DNA from: Neisseria animaloris | Lineage (GTDB): Bacteria > Pseudomonadota > Gammaproteobacteria > Burkholderiales > Neisseriaceae | DNA: 64,000 nucleotides | Assembly (NCBI RefSeq): GCF_900637855.1 | Contig: NZ_LR134440.1 | Coordinates: 186,001-250,000 of the forward strand | Reading direction: 5' to 3' | Shown: piece after piece, positions 44,860-53,190 of the stretch | Layout of the letters: every line of letters starts with the position of its first letter | Position numbering within the stretch: the first letter of the stretch is position 1 | Notes under the pieces: model-generated | Databases searched by the model: none | What the model was told of the DNA's origin: nothing | Seen by the model: the letters and a program-made list of their open reading frames with translations, nothing else | Made by a program: the position numbers and the translations under genes

Positions 44860-45110
44860 TTATACGCCTCCGCGTCGCCATTGAAAAACTGATAATCCAT
44901 CTCTTCATACTGTTTTTCCGCTTCAATCACATCGGCAATGGCCCGGCTTTCGGCGGCGGAAATAATCTGTTGGTGCTGCATCTCTTCGGTGATTTCCGCC
45001 TTTGGTGCCGGCACGTGCTGGGCGGTGCATTGGGCAAGGCTGATGCATGCTGTGGCTGCAATCAATGTGCCGAAATATAGTGCGGTTACAGTTTTTGTGA
45101 TGCTGTTCAT
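44856..45110 (-). CDS. Small phage protein with membrane anchor
   Basis: 84 residues: a hydrophobic N-terminal segment (VTALYFGTLIAATACISLAQCT) that could be a signal or anchor, with two cysteines, then a polar acidic part (EMQHQQIISAAESRAIADVIEAEKQYEEMDYQFFNGDAEAYK). ATGA overlaps on both sides. Unknown function. Confidence 0.6.
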   Translation of the reverse strand: MNSITKTVTALYFGTLIAATACISLAQCTAQHVPAPKAEITEEMQHQQIISAAESRAIADVIEAEKQYEEMDYQFFNGDAEAYK

Positions 45111-45340
45111 GCGTATTTTCTTTCTTTGTAGTGTTTGGGTTGTTCTGCTTTCAGGATTTCGCGCAGTTTGTGTTTATACGCCTCGATAGATTCCGTCTGG
45201 TTTTGCTTAAATGTTTCTTCGTTGATGTGGATCACTTTGCGGCGGGTTTTCCCTGATTTGTCTACTTTTTTTTCTATCGTTTGTAACGATATGGTTACGG
45301 TCTTTTTACGGTGGTTGTACGTTTCCACTAATGTTTTCAT
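45107..45340 (-). CDS. Small basic phage protein
   Basis: 77 residues, rich in Lys and Thr: MKTLVETYNHRKKTVTISLQTIEKKVDKSGKTRRKVIHINEETFKQNQTESIEAYKHKLREILKAEQ. Likely a small beta-rich nucleic-acid-binding protein by composition only. AGGAACAAATGCA gives a ribosome site. Overlaps the next gene by 4 bp. Confidence 0.65.
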   Translation of the reverse strand: MKTLVETYNHRKKTVTISLQTIEKKVDKSGKTRRKVIHINEETFKQNQTESIEAYKHKLREILKAEQPKHYKERKYA

Positions 45341-45520
45341 TGCATTTGTTCCTGTTGTTGGGGTATTTCAGACGGTCTGTATATGTGCCGTCTGAAATAC
45401 GGTGCCGGTTTATTCTTCCCGGCCGTGCCGCGCATACGAGGATTCATGAAAGGATATATGCCGCACGTTGTCGGGGTTATTACCGCCACTGGCCGACTGG
45501 GCGGGGCTACTGCCGGTCGT

Positions 45521-46375
45521 TTAAGGTTTGCCGTAGTAGATGTCTATATCTGCAAAGGCATCTTGCAGGTTTTTGGCGATGTCGCCGGCGGCCTGTTCCA
45601 TTACGGCTTCGATTTGCTGTAATTCGTACCAAAGCACTAATGCGCCGTTGTTTTTGTCGATGCGGAATTTCAGTAATGCTTCGACAAAGTAGGAATCGCC
45701 GCCCTGAAACGGTGTGAATGCGATGGCGAAACGTTCAAATGCTTTCAGGTTGGTTTCCGTTTTGCCTGCATCTTCGCTTTGGAAAGTGAAGTTAATGCGG
45801 CCGTCTTGTTCGCGGTAGCCTTGCTTGAATGTGGTCTTTTCGGTGTATTCCAGATTCAAGGCGAAATCCAACACTTCCGCCGCGGTAGGGTAAACGGCGT
45901 TTTCGTTATCGGGGTTTTTCGATACGATGTTGCGGGCGCAGTTGGTCAGGAATGACGCAAACTGTGCCTGATTCATTTTTTCGCCTGTGTTGCCCAGCCA
46001 TTTTTTTGCGTCGGGCGTGGGGCGCGGCCAATAAAAGGCACGGTGATCTCCCCAATCGGCATCTTGTGCGGTGTTGCCGTCGATGATGGCGGTAACTTGG
46101 ATGTCGCCGTTTGTGAAGTCGGCATCAATAAAAATCTGCGTGCCTTCTTGTTGGTGCTTTTGCACATACTTGATCAGGCTGGCGGTATCGTGCAGTTTCA
46201 CCCGTTCTGCTTTGCGCAAAGGTTTGTCGAGTAATTGCCCTTCAAAGCTGAAATCCCATGAATCTTTTCCGTTGGGGTAGAAGATAACGGGCATGCCGTT
46301 TTGTGCGTATGTGATTACCGGTTGTTTGGCTGCGCTTAATGCGGTTTCGATGATGTTTTGCTGTTGTTTTTCCAT
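45521..46375 (-). CDS. DUF2303 (YfdQ-like) phage protein
   Basis: 284 residues in the DUF2303 family, found next to early genes in lambdoid and Mu-like prophages. Visible stretches: VIFYPNGKDSWDFSFEGQLLDKPLRKAERVKLHDTASLIKYVQKHQ, TNGDIQVTAIIDGNTAQDADWGDHRAFYWPRPTPDAKKWLGN, and the C-terminal FRIDKNNGALVLWYELQQIEAVMEQAAGDI. Function unknown. A 180-bp gap separates it from the gene downstream. Ribosome site AGGAAAATCCG. Confidence 0.82.
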   Translation of the reverse strand: MEKQQQNIIETALSAAKQPVITYAQNGMPVIFYPNGKDSWDFSFEGQLLDKPLRKAERVKLHDTASLIKYVQKHQQEGTQIFIDADFTNGDIQVTAIIDGNTAQDADWGDHRAFYWPRPTPDAKKWLGNTGEKMNQAQFASFLTNCARNIVSKNPDNENAVYPTAAEVLDFALNLEYTEKTTFKQGYREQDGRINFTFQSEDAGKTETNLKAFERFAIAFTPFQGGDSYFVEALLKFRIDKNNGALVLWYELQQIEAVMEQAAGDIAKNLQDAFADIDIYYGKP

Positions 46376-46431
46376 TTCGGATTTTCCTGTTTAAAGGTTG
46401 GTGGATTGAGCGGGGATATTCCCCGCCCGGG

Positions 46432-46797
46432 TTATTTGTTGTTGGCGGCTAATTTCAGCGGGGTTTTTTCGCTGTTTCCCGTGCCCTTCAGATTGAGCGT
46501 TCCTTGGGCAGGGTCGTCGGCTTGGATGTTGCCGTCGGGTGTGGCAAATACGATGCCGCCTTCGCGTTTTTCTTTCGGCAGTTTGCTGGTTACGTCGTGG
46601 CTGATTTTTACCGTGCCGTGTTGGATGTTTTGCGGCTGGATTTTCAGCTTCACGGTGATGTCGGCCTGTTTGCCGTGGGCTAATACGGCGCGTACCGCTT
46701 CGGCCATAGCTTCGCCGAGTTCGCGGTCAAGCCAGCCGCTGTTTACGGTGGGGATTTGTTTGCTTGCTAGGGAAAATTTTTTTTCTTGCTTTTCCAT
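46432..46797 (-). CDS. Conserved phage protein upstream of DUF2303
   Basis: 121 residues beginning MEKQEKKFSLASKQIPTVNSGWLDRELGEAMAEAVRAVLAHGKQADITVKLKIQPQNIQHGTVKISHDVTSKLPKEKREGG. A short start like that of the DUF2303 gene (both begin MEKQ), a helical part, and a beta part ending in FATPDGNIQADDPAQGTLNLKG. Such proteins commonly precede DUF2303 genes. Ribosome site AAGGAAACC. Confidence 0.75.
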   Translation of the reverse strand: MEKQEKKFSLASKQIPTVNSGWLDRELGEAMAEAVRAVLAHGKQADITVKLKIQPQNIQHGTVKISHDVTSKLPKEKREGGIVFATPDGNIQADDPAQGTLNLKGTGNSEKTPLKLAANNK

Positions 46798-46835
46798 TAT
46801 GGTTTCCTTATTTAGGGTTGTCGGGGTTGCTGCTT

Positions 46836-46910
46836 TTAATCTTGTAATGCGGTGGCAATGGTGATGATTGCCGTTAGTGCGATTTGCGCTATAAATAATG
46901 CCGTTACCAT
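46836..46910 (-). CDS. 24-residue hydrophobic microprotein
   Basis: Reads MVTALFIAQIALTAIITIATALQD: a single transmembrane helix with almost no tail. GGAG lies 7 bp before the ATG, a good ribosome site. Located between two early phage genes on the same strand. Coding is inferred from the ribosome site, hydrophobic profile and operon position. Confidence 0.5.
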   Translation of the reverse strand: MVTALFIAQIALTAIITIATALQD

Positions 46911-46923
46911 TTTTTTCTCCTTG

Positions 46924-47079
46924 TTATTTGAAAAGATTGAATCCGGCGTTAAAGGCTATCCATGCCATGCGGGTGGGTTTGCTGCTGTATTCGCCGTTGC
47001 TTAGGCGGATGGTGCATAACCCGTTCGCTTGCGCCCATGATTTAAATGTGTCTCGTAGGTTTTCGTTTATGCCTTGCAT
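46924..47079 (-). CDS. Small phage protein, unknown function
   Basis: 51 residues from ATG 47079 (AGGGAAAACAAA before it): MQGINENLRDTFKSWAQANGLCTIRLSNGEYSSKPTRMAWIAFNAGFNLFK. The frame is open 22 codons further but those lack a ribosome site. First gene of the leftward early operon. Unknown role. Confidence 0.6.
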   Translation of the reverse strand: MQGINENLRDTFKSWAQANGLCTIRLSNGEYSSKPTRMAWIAFNAGFNLFK

Positions 47080-47221
47080 TTTGTTTTCCCTTTGTGTTTT
47101 GTGTTTCGATGGATGAATTATGCAATAGTGAATTAAATAATTCAAGTCATTTTTTAGTCTAACTTGAATTATTTATGCAAATATTTGAATTTAATGTAAA
47201 TTATTTGCATAATAAAATGCA

Positions 47222-47248
47222 AAAAAAATCCCCGCAATATGCGGGGTG
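47222..47248 (-). terminator. Terminator of the repressor gene
   Basis: Stem CCCCGC-AATAT-GCGGGG with A and T runs on the two sides, 19 bp past the repressor stop. Confidence 0.88.
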
Positions 47249-47266
47249 TTTTTTTATTTTATTAAG

Positions 47267-48052
47267 TTATTGATTTACATGTTTGTTTATTGTTGAGCTT
47301 AGCGGATTGTAGTTTTTATTCATCCTAGTTTCTATACTATCGGGACTTAAAATGCGCCGTTTGACTTCGGTTATTACTGCGCAAATATAGGAGCCTTCGG
47401 GCATTTCCATCGGGTTCTCTCCGACGATATTAATACCGGTACGCCTTAACCGGTAGCCCCCGAATGGATCTATCTCAAGTTTGGCTATGATCCCTATTTT
47501 CTTTCCGGGATTAAGATTCACTACAACTATATCCTCGTGTCGGGGTTTGATTTGTGGTTCAGCTATTAATATATCGTTTTTGTTGAACGATTCTTCTACT
47601 TCTTCTATTGCACGCATTGAGTTGTCAAACATGCGAATGGCAAAGGCGTTTTGTGAATGCTTGGTGCTTGTAGCTATTTTTTCGCAGTTTACTGTTTTTA
47701 GTATTTCTGGTTTTTCTACGAATTCAAGTGCTTGTTCTATCTCTAGTAACGGCATAACTGAAGTTTTGGTAGTAATTCGGCGCGGTGATTCACACATTCC
47801 AGCGGTGCTCGTTTTATTTGTTTGTGGATGTCCGTTGTCTGTATCTTCTATGGATGTATTAACCAATTGATAAACAGTAACACCAAAATAATTCGCAATG
47901 CTGTTTAGATTATCTATTTGTGGATTTTTGGTTTTGCCTTTTTCAATCCTGTTTAGCGTAGGTTGGGAAACGGGGATTAATTCTGATAGTTGTGTGGCGT
48001 TTGTATTGTGCTTGCGGAATAGATATTTAAGGTTTTGACTAAGATGATTCAT
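47267..48052 (-). CDS. CI-type phage repressor (HTH plus S24 self-cleaving domain)
   Basis: 261 residues. HTH domain at about 6-62, with helix-turn-helix NATQLSELIPVSQPTLNRIEKGK. A linker holds Ala84-Gly85 (TSTAGMC), the likely cleavage bond. The S24 domain has Ser145 (MFDNSMRA) and Lys191 (GIIAKLEI), spaced as in lambda CI. So it should be cut after RecA activation, and it is also the expected target of the antirepressor. Divergent from the Cro-like gene across an operator region. Confidence 0.92.
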   Translation of the reverse strand: MNHLSQNLKYLFRKHNTNATQLSELIPVSQPTLNRIEKGKTKNPQIDNLNSIANYFGVTVYQLVNTSIEDTDNGHPQTNKTSTAGMCESPRRITTKTSVMPLLEIEQALEFVEKPEILKTVNCEKIATSTKHSQNAFAIRMFDNSMRAIEEVEESFNKNDILIAEPQIKPRHEDIVVVNLNPGKKIGIIAKLEIDPFGGYRLRRTGINIVGENPMEMPEGSYICAVITEVKRRILSPDSIETRMNKNYNPLSSTINKHVNQ

Positions 48053-48102
48053 TCGTTATTCTCGGATAATTAAAATACTTAAGACTTGATTATGTTTTAA
48101 AA

Positions 48103-48176
48103 ATTCATTTATGAATAATTAAATCTGATAAACGGTTAAAAAATTAGCTTGATAAAATGAATAAATGAATTATAAT
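48103..48176. promoter_or_regulatory. CI/Cro operators and rightward promoter
   Basis: Palindrome ATTCATTTATGAAT (48103-48116) and a second related site ATGAATAAATGAAT (48157-48170). The second fills the spacer of a strong rightward promoter: TTGATA (48149-48154), 16 bp, TATAAT (48171-48176). Binding there would block transcription of the Cro-like gene and of replication genes. Confidence 0.75.
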
Positions 48177-48204
48177 ATGCATAAACGACTAATAAGGCTG
48201 AATT

Positions 48205-48393
48205 ATGAATATTCAAAATCTGGTTAGAGATGTTGTACACAAACACAGGCTCACTCAAGATCAATTAGGAAAGTTGGTTGGTAAGTCCCAGTCATGGGCG
48301 TGTCGTGCAATCAATGGTCAAGTTAAGCGTATAGATGTTGATGTGTTTAACAAACTGAATACAGCGCTTAATCAAGACGTATTGCCGTCTTAA
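48205..48393 (+). CDS. Cro-like DNA-binding protein
   Basis: 62 residues: MNIQNLVRDVVHKHRLTQDQLGKLVGKSQSWACRAINGQVKRIDVDVFNKLNTALNQ, a bare helix-turn-helix (LTQDQLGKLVGKSQSWACRAI). It is the first gene from the rightward promoter, so it should act as Cro, shutting off the repressor. No ribosome site stronger than AAGGCTGAATT. Confidence 0.82.
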   Translation: MNIQNLVRDVVHKHRLTQDQLGKLVGKSQSWACRAINGQVKRIDVDVFNKLNTALNQDVLPS

Positions 48394-48507
48394 GTTTCCC
48401 GCCATTCCCTGATACACAACACGCCGCATCGGGGTTTTTACCACCTGCCTTGTCCTTATAGGGGGGGCAGGCTTTTTTATGCCTAAATTTAGTAAGGCCG
48501 TCTGAAA

Positions 48508-51435
48508 ATGAAGAAATTGGATTTTAAATCAGTTGCTGATGCTGCTCTTAATGCCGCCGATAATTTGTTGGCGGAGTGGTTGCCCGGCGGCAAATATAAA
48601 GGCCATGAGTTTTTTGCATTAAATCCAACCCGTGCCGACCGGCATTTAGGGTCGTTTGCCGTTAATACGCATTCCGGTGCGTGGGCGGACTACGCCACCG
48701 GTGATGCGGGCGGCGATTTAATCAGCTTGTATGCCTATCTGTTTACCAACGGTAATCAGGGCGACGCATTTCGGGCGGTGGCTGATCGGCTGAATATTGG
48801 TAATTTTCAGCCTGTGCAGCGGGTGGAATGGGACGGTACGCCGAAAACAGGTAATGCGAAATCCAAGCGTGAGAGCTGGCGGCCTGTGGTGCCGTTTGAT
48901 GAAGAGCGTTTGCTTCATTTAAGCGGTTCGCGGGCATATTCTTTTGCGCGCAACGGGCGTGAAGAAGGTTTGCGGGCGGTGTACCGCGATGCTGAAGGCC
49001 GCCCCTTGTGTGTGGTGCAACGGTTTATCGAGCCGGGCGGCAAGTCGGATTACCCTTTCTCGTGGTGCAATAACGCGGAAGGTGTGCAGCAATGGTGTAA
49101 CCGGCGCGTTAACGACCCGCAGCCGTTGTTCGGTTTGGATGCACTGGCGGCGCATCCTGATTTGCCGGTGCTGGTGGTTGAAGGCGAAAAATGTAAGATT
49201 GTGGTCGATGACAGCGGGTTGTTGGGCGGCTGGGTAGTGGTGTCGTGGCTGGGCGGTTGTAACGGCTGGAAAAAGGCGGATTGGCAGCCGCTGGCGGGTA
49301 GGAATGTGGTGCTGTGGCCTGATTGCGACAGCCAGCGTGAGAAATTGACCAAAGCAGAAGCGGCCGCGGGCATCGACCCTCACAGCAAGCCGTTTTTAGC
49401 CAAGGCGGCGCAGCCCGGCTTTAAGGCTATGGCGGGTATCGCCGAAAAGCTGGCCGGTTTGGGCTGCTCCGTGCGTATGGTTCAGATTCCTGAGCCGGGC
49501 GTATGGCCGTGCGGCTACGATATTGCAGATGCCTTTGCGGATGGCGGCAAACTGATAGACCCCGTGGCGGCTTTGGCCGATTCTGCCCTTATCCCGTGGT
49601 CGTCTGAAAATGCGGAATCTTTCCCGCACCTTTCTGATGATGAGCGCGTGCGCGAAACGACGCACGCGGCAAATGAAGGGGGCGCGGGGGTGGATTATGC
49701 CGAAAACAACGGCTGGCGGGATGATGAGTTGGCGGAATCTGATGATGAAATGCACGGTTTTATGGCTGATTTGTTGGAAAATTACAGCCAAATCGGGTTG
49801 AAAATGAAAGCGGTTAACCTGATAACGGGCGAAACTTTTACACGCTCGCAAATGGAGAAAATATTTACCAAGTTTGCGGTTAATGCTTGGTTTAATTCGC
49901 CGAGCCGTAAAACGATGGCTGAATTTCAGGCGGAGATCACCATTAAGCAACGCCGTTTGGAAGCGTTGGCGGAATATGACAATTTCGGCGGTATGATTGA
50001 CCGCTACATCTATCTTGACGGTACAACCGATGCGTTTGATGTTGCTTTGGGTAAGATTGTTTCGCTGGCTGCGGTTAAGGCGGCGTTTCCGGAGCAATGT
50101 GAGAATTGGCAAAAATCGGCGGCGCGTAAGGTGTGCCCGATGAGCAATTATGTTTTTGAGCCTGCCTTGCCGCCCGGTATCAGTTATACCGGGGATGGCG
50201 AAAAGGTTAAATTTATCAATATGTTTAAAGGTTTGCCGGTTAAATCTGATGAACCTGATATGCTGTTTCCGTCTGAAACGCCGCTGGAGAAAATCAAGGC
50301 GGCTTATCCTAAGTGCAAGCATATTATCGGCCTGATTGAGCATCTTTGCGGCGGCAACGGCAGGATGTCAGGCGATGTGACGGAATGGGTTTTAAATTGG
50401 TTGGCCTGCCGTTTCAGATGGCCGCAACGCAAACCGGCTACGGCTTTGGTGTTTATTTCCGAGACGCAAGGGGTGGGTAAATCGACGCTGGGCAACAAAG
50501 TTTTGAAAGAGTTGTTTGGTGATTATTTTGTGAAACTCAACCAAAATGCGCTGGAAAGCCAGTTTAATGCACCGTTTCAAAACAGGTTGGTAACGGTGTT
50601 CGAGGAAATCAGCCCGTCTGACGAACGCAAAAACGTTATCGGCAAGTTTAAGGATATGATTACCTCTGAAACCATTATGATTGAGCGTAAGGGCAAAGAC
50701 CCGCTGGAATATTCGGACTACAATTCGTTTTTGGTTTTTTCAAATGACGAAAAAGCGATACCTATCGAAGCAAACGACCGCCGCTTTATGGTGATGGAAA
50801 TCCGGGAAAAGTTTTCTGATGCGCAATATGAGGCATTACAGGCGGAAATAGATGCGGGCGGTATTCAGGCGTTTGCCGATTTTCTGTTTGCCTTGCCGTT
50901 GCAATACACGGCAGGTTATCAGCGGCAGGATGATGGCGGCGATATCCGCATGGTGCCTGTGCGGGCAACGTTTACGCCGCATACCAAGCCATTGCCAACT
51001 CCGATTAAAAACCGCATGATCGGGCTTAATAAATCGGGATGGGAAGCATTTTTCGATGATTGGTATCAAGGCGAACTTGGTTTGCCGTTTATAACCTGTG
51101 CTGCCGCGGATTTGTGGGCAGTTTATAAGGCGTGGTGTGCGGACACCAAAACTTTCAGCATGACGCAAAAGAATTTCTATGCCAGCATAGCCAAACGTTT
51201 GCAGGATATACGCACCCGTGTTAAGGTTGACGGCCTTGAAAAACGGCTGCGGATTTTTATCGTGCCGCATTCGTGGATGAGCAAGCGCGATCAGGATAGA
51301 TACCCGGAGCCGAATACGGGGAATACCTTTCGAGGAGAATATGGCCTTGTCAATAAATCTGACTATTATGGCAAGCAAGTATCATCATTCAACGCTGCCG
51401 CTAGTGTGGATTTGCCGCACCTTAAAAATATATAG
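48508..51435 (+). CDS. Phage primase-helicase (DUF5906-type)
   Basis: 975 residues, the replication protein. N-terminal part (about 1-100) resembles the zinc-free start of phage primases (WLPGGKYKGHEFFALNPTRADRHLGSFAVNTHSGAWADYATGDAGGDLISL). A Toprim-like region at about 225-300 has LVVEGEKCKIV and NVVLWPDCDS. The C-terminal superfamily-3-like helicase (about 615-790) has Walker A SETQGVGKST (about 650) and VFEEISP, then the NDRRFMVMEI sensor. The ATG follows directly on a DUS (AGGCCGTCTGAAA-ATG). Downstream lies a terminator within a large inverted repeat. Confidence 0.9.
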   Translation: MKKLDFKSVADAALNAADNLLAEWLPGGKYKGHEFFALNPTRADRHLGSFAVNTHSGAWADYATGDAGGDLISLYAYLFTNGNQGDAFRAVADRLNIGNFQPVQRVEWDGTPKTGNAKSKRESWRPVVPFDEERLLHLSGSRAYSFARNGREEGLRAVYRDAEGRPLCVVQRFIEPGGKSDYPFSWCNNAEGVQQWCNRRVNDPQPLFGLDALAAHPDLPVLVVEGEKCKIVVDDSGLLGGWVVVSWLGGCNGWKKADWQPLAGRNVVLWPDCDSQREKLTKAEAAAGIDPHSKPFLAKAAQPGFKAMAGIAEKLAGLGCSVRMVQIPEPGVWPCGYDIADAFADGGKLIDPVAALADSALIPWSSENAESFPHLSDDERVRETTHAANEGGAGVDYAENNGWRDDELAESDDEMHGFMADLLENYSQIGLKMKAVNLITGETFTRSQMEKIFTKFAVNAWFNSPSRKTMAEFQAEITIKQRRLEALAEYDNFGGMIDRYIYLDGTTDAFDVALGKIVSLAAVKAAFPEQCENWQKSAARKVCPMSNYVFEPALPPGISYTGDGEKVKFINMFKGLPVKSDEPDMLFPSETPLEKIKAAYPKCKHIIGLIEHLCGGNGRMSGDVTEWVLNWLACRFRWPQRKPATALVFISETQGVGKSTLGNKVLKELFGDYFVKLNQNALESQFNAPFQNRLVTVFEEISPSDERKNVIGKFKDMITSETIMIERKGKDPLEYSDYNSFLVFSNDEKAIPIEANDRRFMVMEIREKFSDAQYEALQAEIDAGGIQAFADFLFALPLQYTAGYQRQDDGGDIRMVPVRATFTPHTKPLPTPIKNRMIGLNKSGWEAFFDDWYQGELGLPFITCAAADLWAVYKAWCADTKTFSMTQKNFYASIAKRLQDIRTRVKVDGLEKRLRIFIVPHSWMSKRDQDRYPEPNTGNTFRGEYGLVNKSDYYGKQVSSFNAAASVDLPHLKNI

Positions 51436-51482
51436 TCCATTTGTCCATCTTTATTTGCCATTCGGACGCTTTTGTCCATGCC

Positions 51483-51691
51483 TTCGGACGGGCTGAAAGC
51501 CTTTAAATTCGGCATTTGTCCCATTTGTCCACCTTTTTTGAAGTTCTATACGCGCGTGATAAAAATCATGCGCGTATTTTTTTACTAGTGATTTTTTGAT
51601 ATTTATTTTTTGTATCACACATGCGGAATATATAAATTACTATGGACAAATGGGACAAATGCCGAATTTAAAGGCTTTCAGCCCGTCCGAA
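51483..51691. repeat. 49-bp perfect inverted repeat with iteron-like words
   Basis: Arms 51483-51531 and 51643-51691 are exact inverted copies, 111 bp apart. The arms and flanks (51435-51740) hold eight or more copies of TGGACAAATG or close variants (GGGACAAATG, TGGACAAGTG and complements). The loop contains the primase terminator. Confidence 0.85.
51549..51583 (+). terminator. Terminator after primase-helicase
   Basis: ATACGCGCGTGAT / ATCATGCGCGTAT with a 4-base A loop and seven T. One G-T pair in the stem. Confidence 0.85.
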
Positions 51692-51818
51692 AGTATGGTC
51701 AAGTGTGGACAAATGGGGAGAAAATATGGACAAGTGCAACATATTTGTTTTGGATGTTGCGATTTGATAAAATCAAGCCTTAATAAACAAAGCCCTGCGA
51801 TAAATTCAGACGGGGCTA

Positions 51819-52241
51819 ATGGCAAAATCCGTGCGGCGTGGAAAAGCACGGGAAATGACAATAGACGGACTTTTAGAATATTGGGCGCGGTGGGCTACGG
51901 CGCGTGATGATGGGGGGCTGGGTTATGGTTCCAGTCGGTTGAATGTTTTGATGGGTGGCGGCGTGGCCTGTGGCAGTGGCAACAACCTGCCCTATGGTAT
52001 TGATGGTGATGCTGTTGCAATGACGGTAAATAACTATATCGCAAGACAGCGGCCTGTAATGGCGGCAATAATCAAGCAAGAGTATTTGCACGGCGGCAGT
52101 CAGACGATTAAGGCGCAAAGAGTATCTCAACAGTGTGGCGTGATGGTTTCGGCGCAAAATTACCGTGTAACCTTGCATCGAGCCGTAAAAAAAATGCAAT
52201 CACACCCTGAAATTGCCATGTTGTTGAAAAAATTATCTTGA
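51819..52241 (+). CDS. Q-type antitermination protein
   Basis: 140 residues (ATG 51819; ATG 51855 is possible). The centre TIDGLLEYWARWATARDDGGLGYGSSRLNVLMGG matches the start of the phage antitermination Q family (LxxWGxWxRxxxGGLGYPSxS), and the C-terminal part has AQRVSQQCGVMVSAQNYRVTLHRAVKKM, a likely sigma-4-like helix-turn-helix. It sits just before the late genes, the right place for a late activator. Followed by a DUS terminator. Confidence 0.75.
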   Translation: MAKSVRRGKAREMTIDGLLEYWARWATARDDGGLGYGSSRLNVLMGGGVACGSGNNLPYGIDGDAVAMTVNNYIARQRPVMAAIIKQEYLHGGSQTIKAQRVSQQCGVMVSAQNYRVTLHRAVKKMQSHPEIAMLLKKLS

Positions 52242-52330
52242 CACGGTTGTAACATTTGAAGTTTAATTGTGCTAAAGCTGTTTTTCGTGCGTCTGCGAAA
52301 AGCGGCTTTTTTATTGTCATTATCCTTGTG

Positions 52331-52358
52331 TGCCGTCTGAATCCTTTTCAGACGGCCT
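52331..52358 (+). terminator. DUS-pair hairpin after the Q-like gene
   Basis: GCCGTCTGAA / TTCAGACGGC with a short TCCTTT loop and T-rich tail; the left copy is TGCCGTCTGAA, closer to the AT-type uptake word. Confidence 0.7.
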
Positions 52359-52375
52359 TTTCTTTGGGTTTTTTT

Positions 52376-53041
52376 ATGGCGGTTGATGTAAGGGTGGATT
52401 TAAGCCGGGTGTATAACCGGCTTGATGATATTCACAAACGACAGCTTCCGTTTGCGGCCAAAAATGCGCTGAATAAAACCGCCGAAGCTGTGATTGCGGG
52501 TGAGCAGTCTGAAATGCAGGCGGTGTTTTTTAATCCGACGCGCTGGACTATGAATAGTTTATTTGTGCGGCAATACGCGCAAAAAGAAAATTTAACGGCT
52601 GTGGTCGATTTTAAAGACGCCGGCGGCAATCGCAGTGCGGGTAAATATCTTGCTGCGCAAATTCACGGTGGTAGCCGGCGAACAAAAGCGGTTGAATCTT
52701 TTTTTGTGGCAAAAGGCTTGATGCCGGCGGGGCATCGTATTGTGCCGGCGGCAGGTGCACGGCTGGATAGACACGGCAATATAACTTTGACCGCGTTTCG
52801 GTCGATGGTGCGCGGTGTTTCAGACGGTACGCATTTCGTGCTGCATGCGCGGCGGGGTAAACTTCCGGCGGGGTTGTATAAACGAAAGCGGAGCGGTGTA
52901 ACGCCTTTACTGGTTTATGTATCGGCGGCGGCATACGATAAATTGTTTAGATATTTTGAAACGGCGCAAAGGGTAGTTGATCAAGACTGGCAGAGGATCT
53001 TTGATGCGGAACTTGCTCATGCTTTGGCAACTGCGCGTTAA
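52376..53041 (+). CDS. Phage structural protein, possibly minor tail protein Z-like
   Basis: 221 residues from ATG 52376 (no strong ribosome site). Begins VDLSRVYNRLDDIHKRQLPFAAKNALNKTAEAVIAGEQSEM, reminiscent of lambda Z (AVENLSRI...PGAAAMAINRVA), then NPTRWTMNSLFVRQYAQKENLTAVVDFKD and KYLAAQIHGGSRRTKAVESFF, and ends LFRYFETAQRVVDQDWQRIFDAELAHALATAR. In lambda Z lies between FII and U; here that slot is empty, and this gene lies before the terminase. Homology to Z is by eye only. Confidence 0.55.
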   Translation: MAVDVRVDLSRVYNRLDDIHKRQLPFAAKNALNKTAEAVIAGEQSEMQAVFFNPTRWTMNSLFVRQYAQKENLTAVVDFKDAGGNRSAGKYLAAQIHGGSRRTKAVESFFVAKGLMPAGHRIVPAAGARLDRHGNITLTAFRSMVRGVSDGTHFVLHARRGKLPAGLYKRKRSGVTPLLVYVSAAAYDKLFRYFETAQRVVDQDWQRIFDAELAHALATAR

Positions 53042-53190
53042 GGTACTTCCGGTACTTCCTGTATCGCGGGTGATTCGCGCCGCGTTTTTTGTGAAGCGAC
53101 AGGGTGTGTTAGCTTCCTTACTTGGTTTCTGTTGTTTTAATCATGATTGATTTTGGGCGGATTTGATTCCGCCTGTTTTTTTAAGTGTAT

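Larger units (their letters stand above)
51436..51818. other. Non-coding region, candidate phage origin
   Basis: 383 bases without a believable gene. Holds a 49-bp perfect inverted repeat, many TGGACAAATG-like words and an intrinsic terminator in the loop; these are listed separately. Confidence 0.7.

Noticed and set aside
45337..45447. 36-codon frame ending in ATGA overlap with the gene starting at 45340
   Set aside because: The overlap is attractive, but there is no ribosome site and the frame runs through two DUS-like words; evidence too weak to list.
51596..51907. 103-codon frame downstream of the primase
   Set aside because: It runs through the right arm of the inverted repeat, has no ribosome site and overlaps the Q-like gene.
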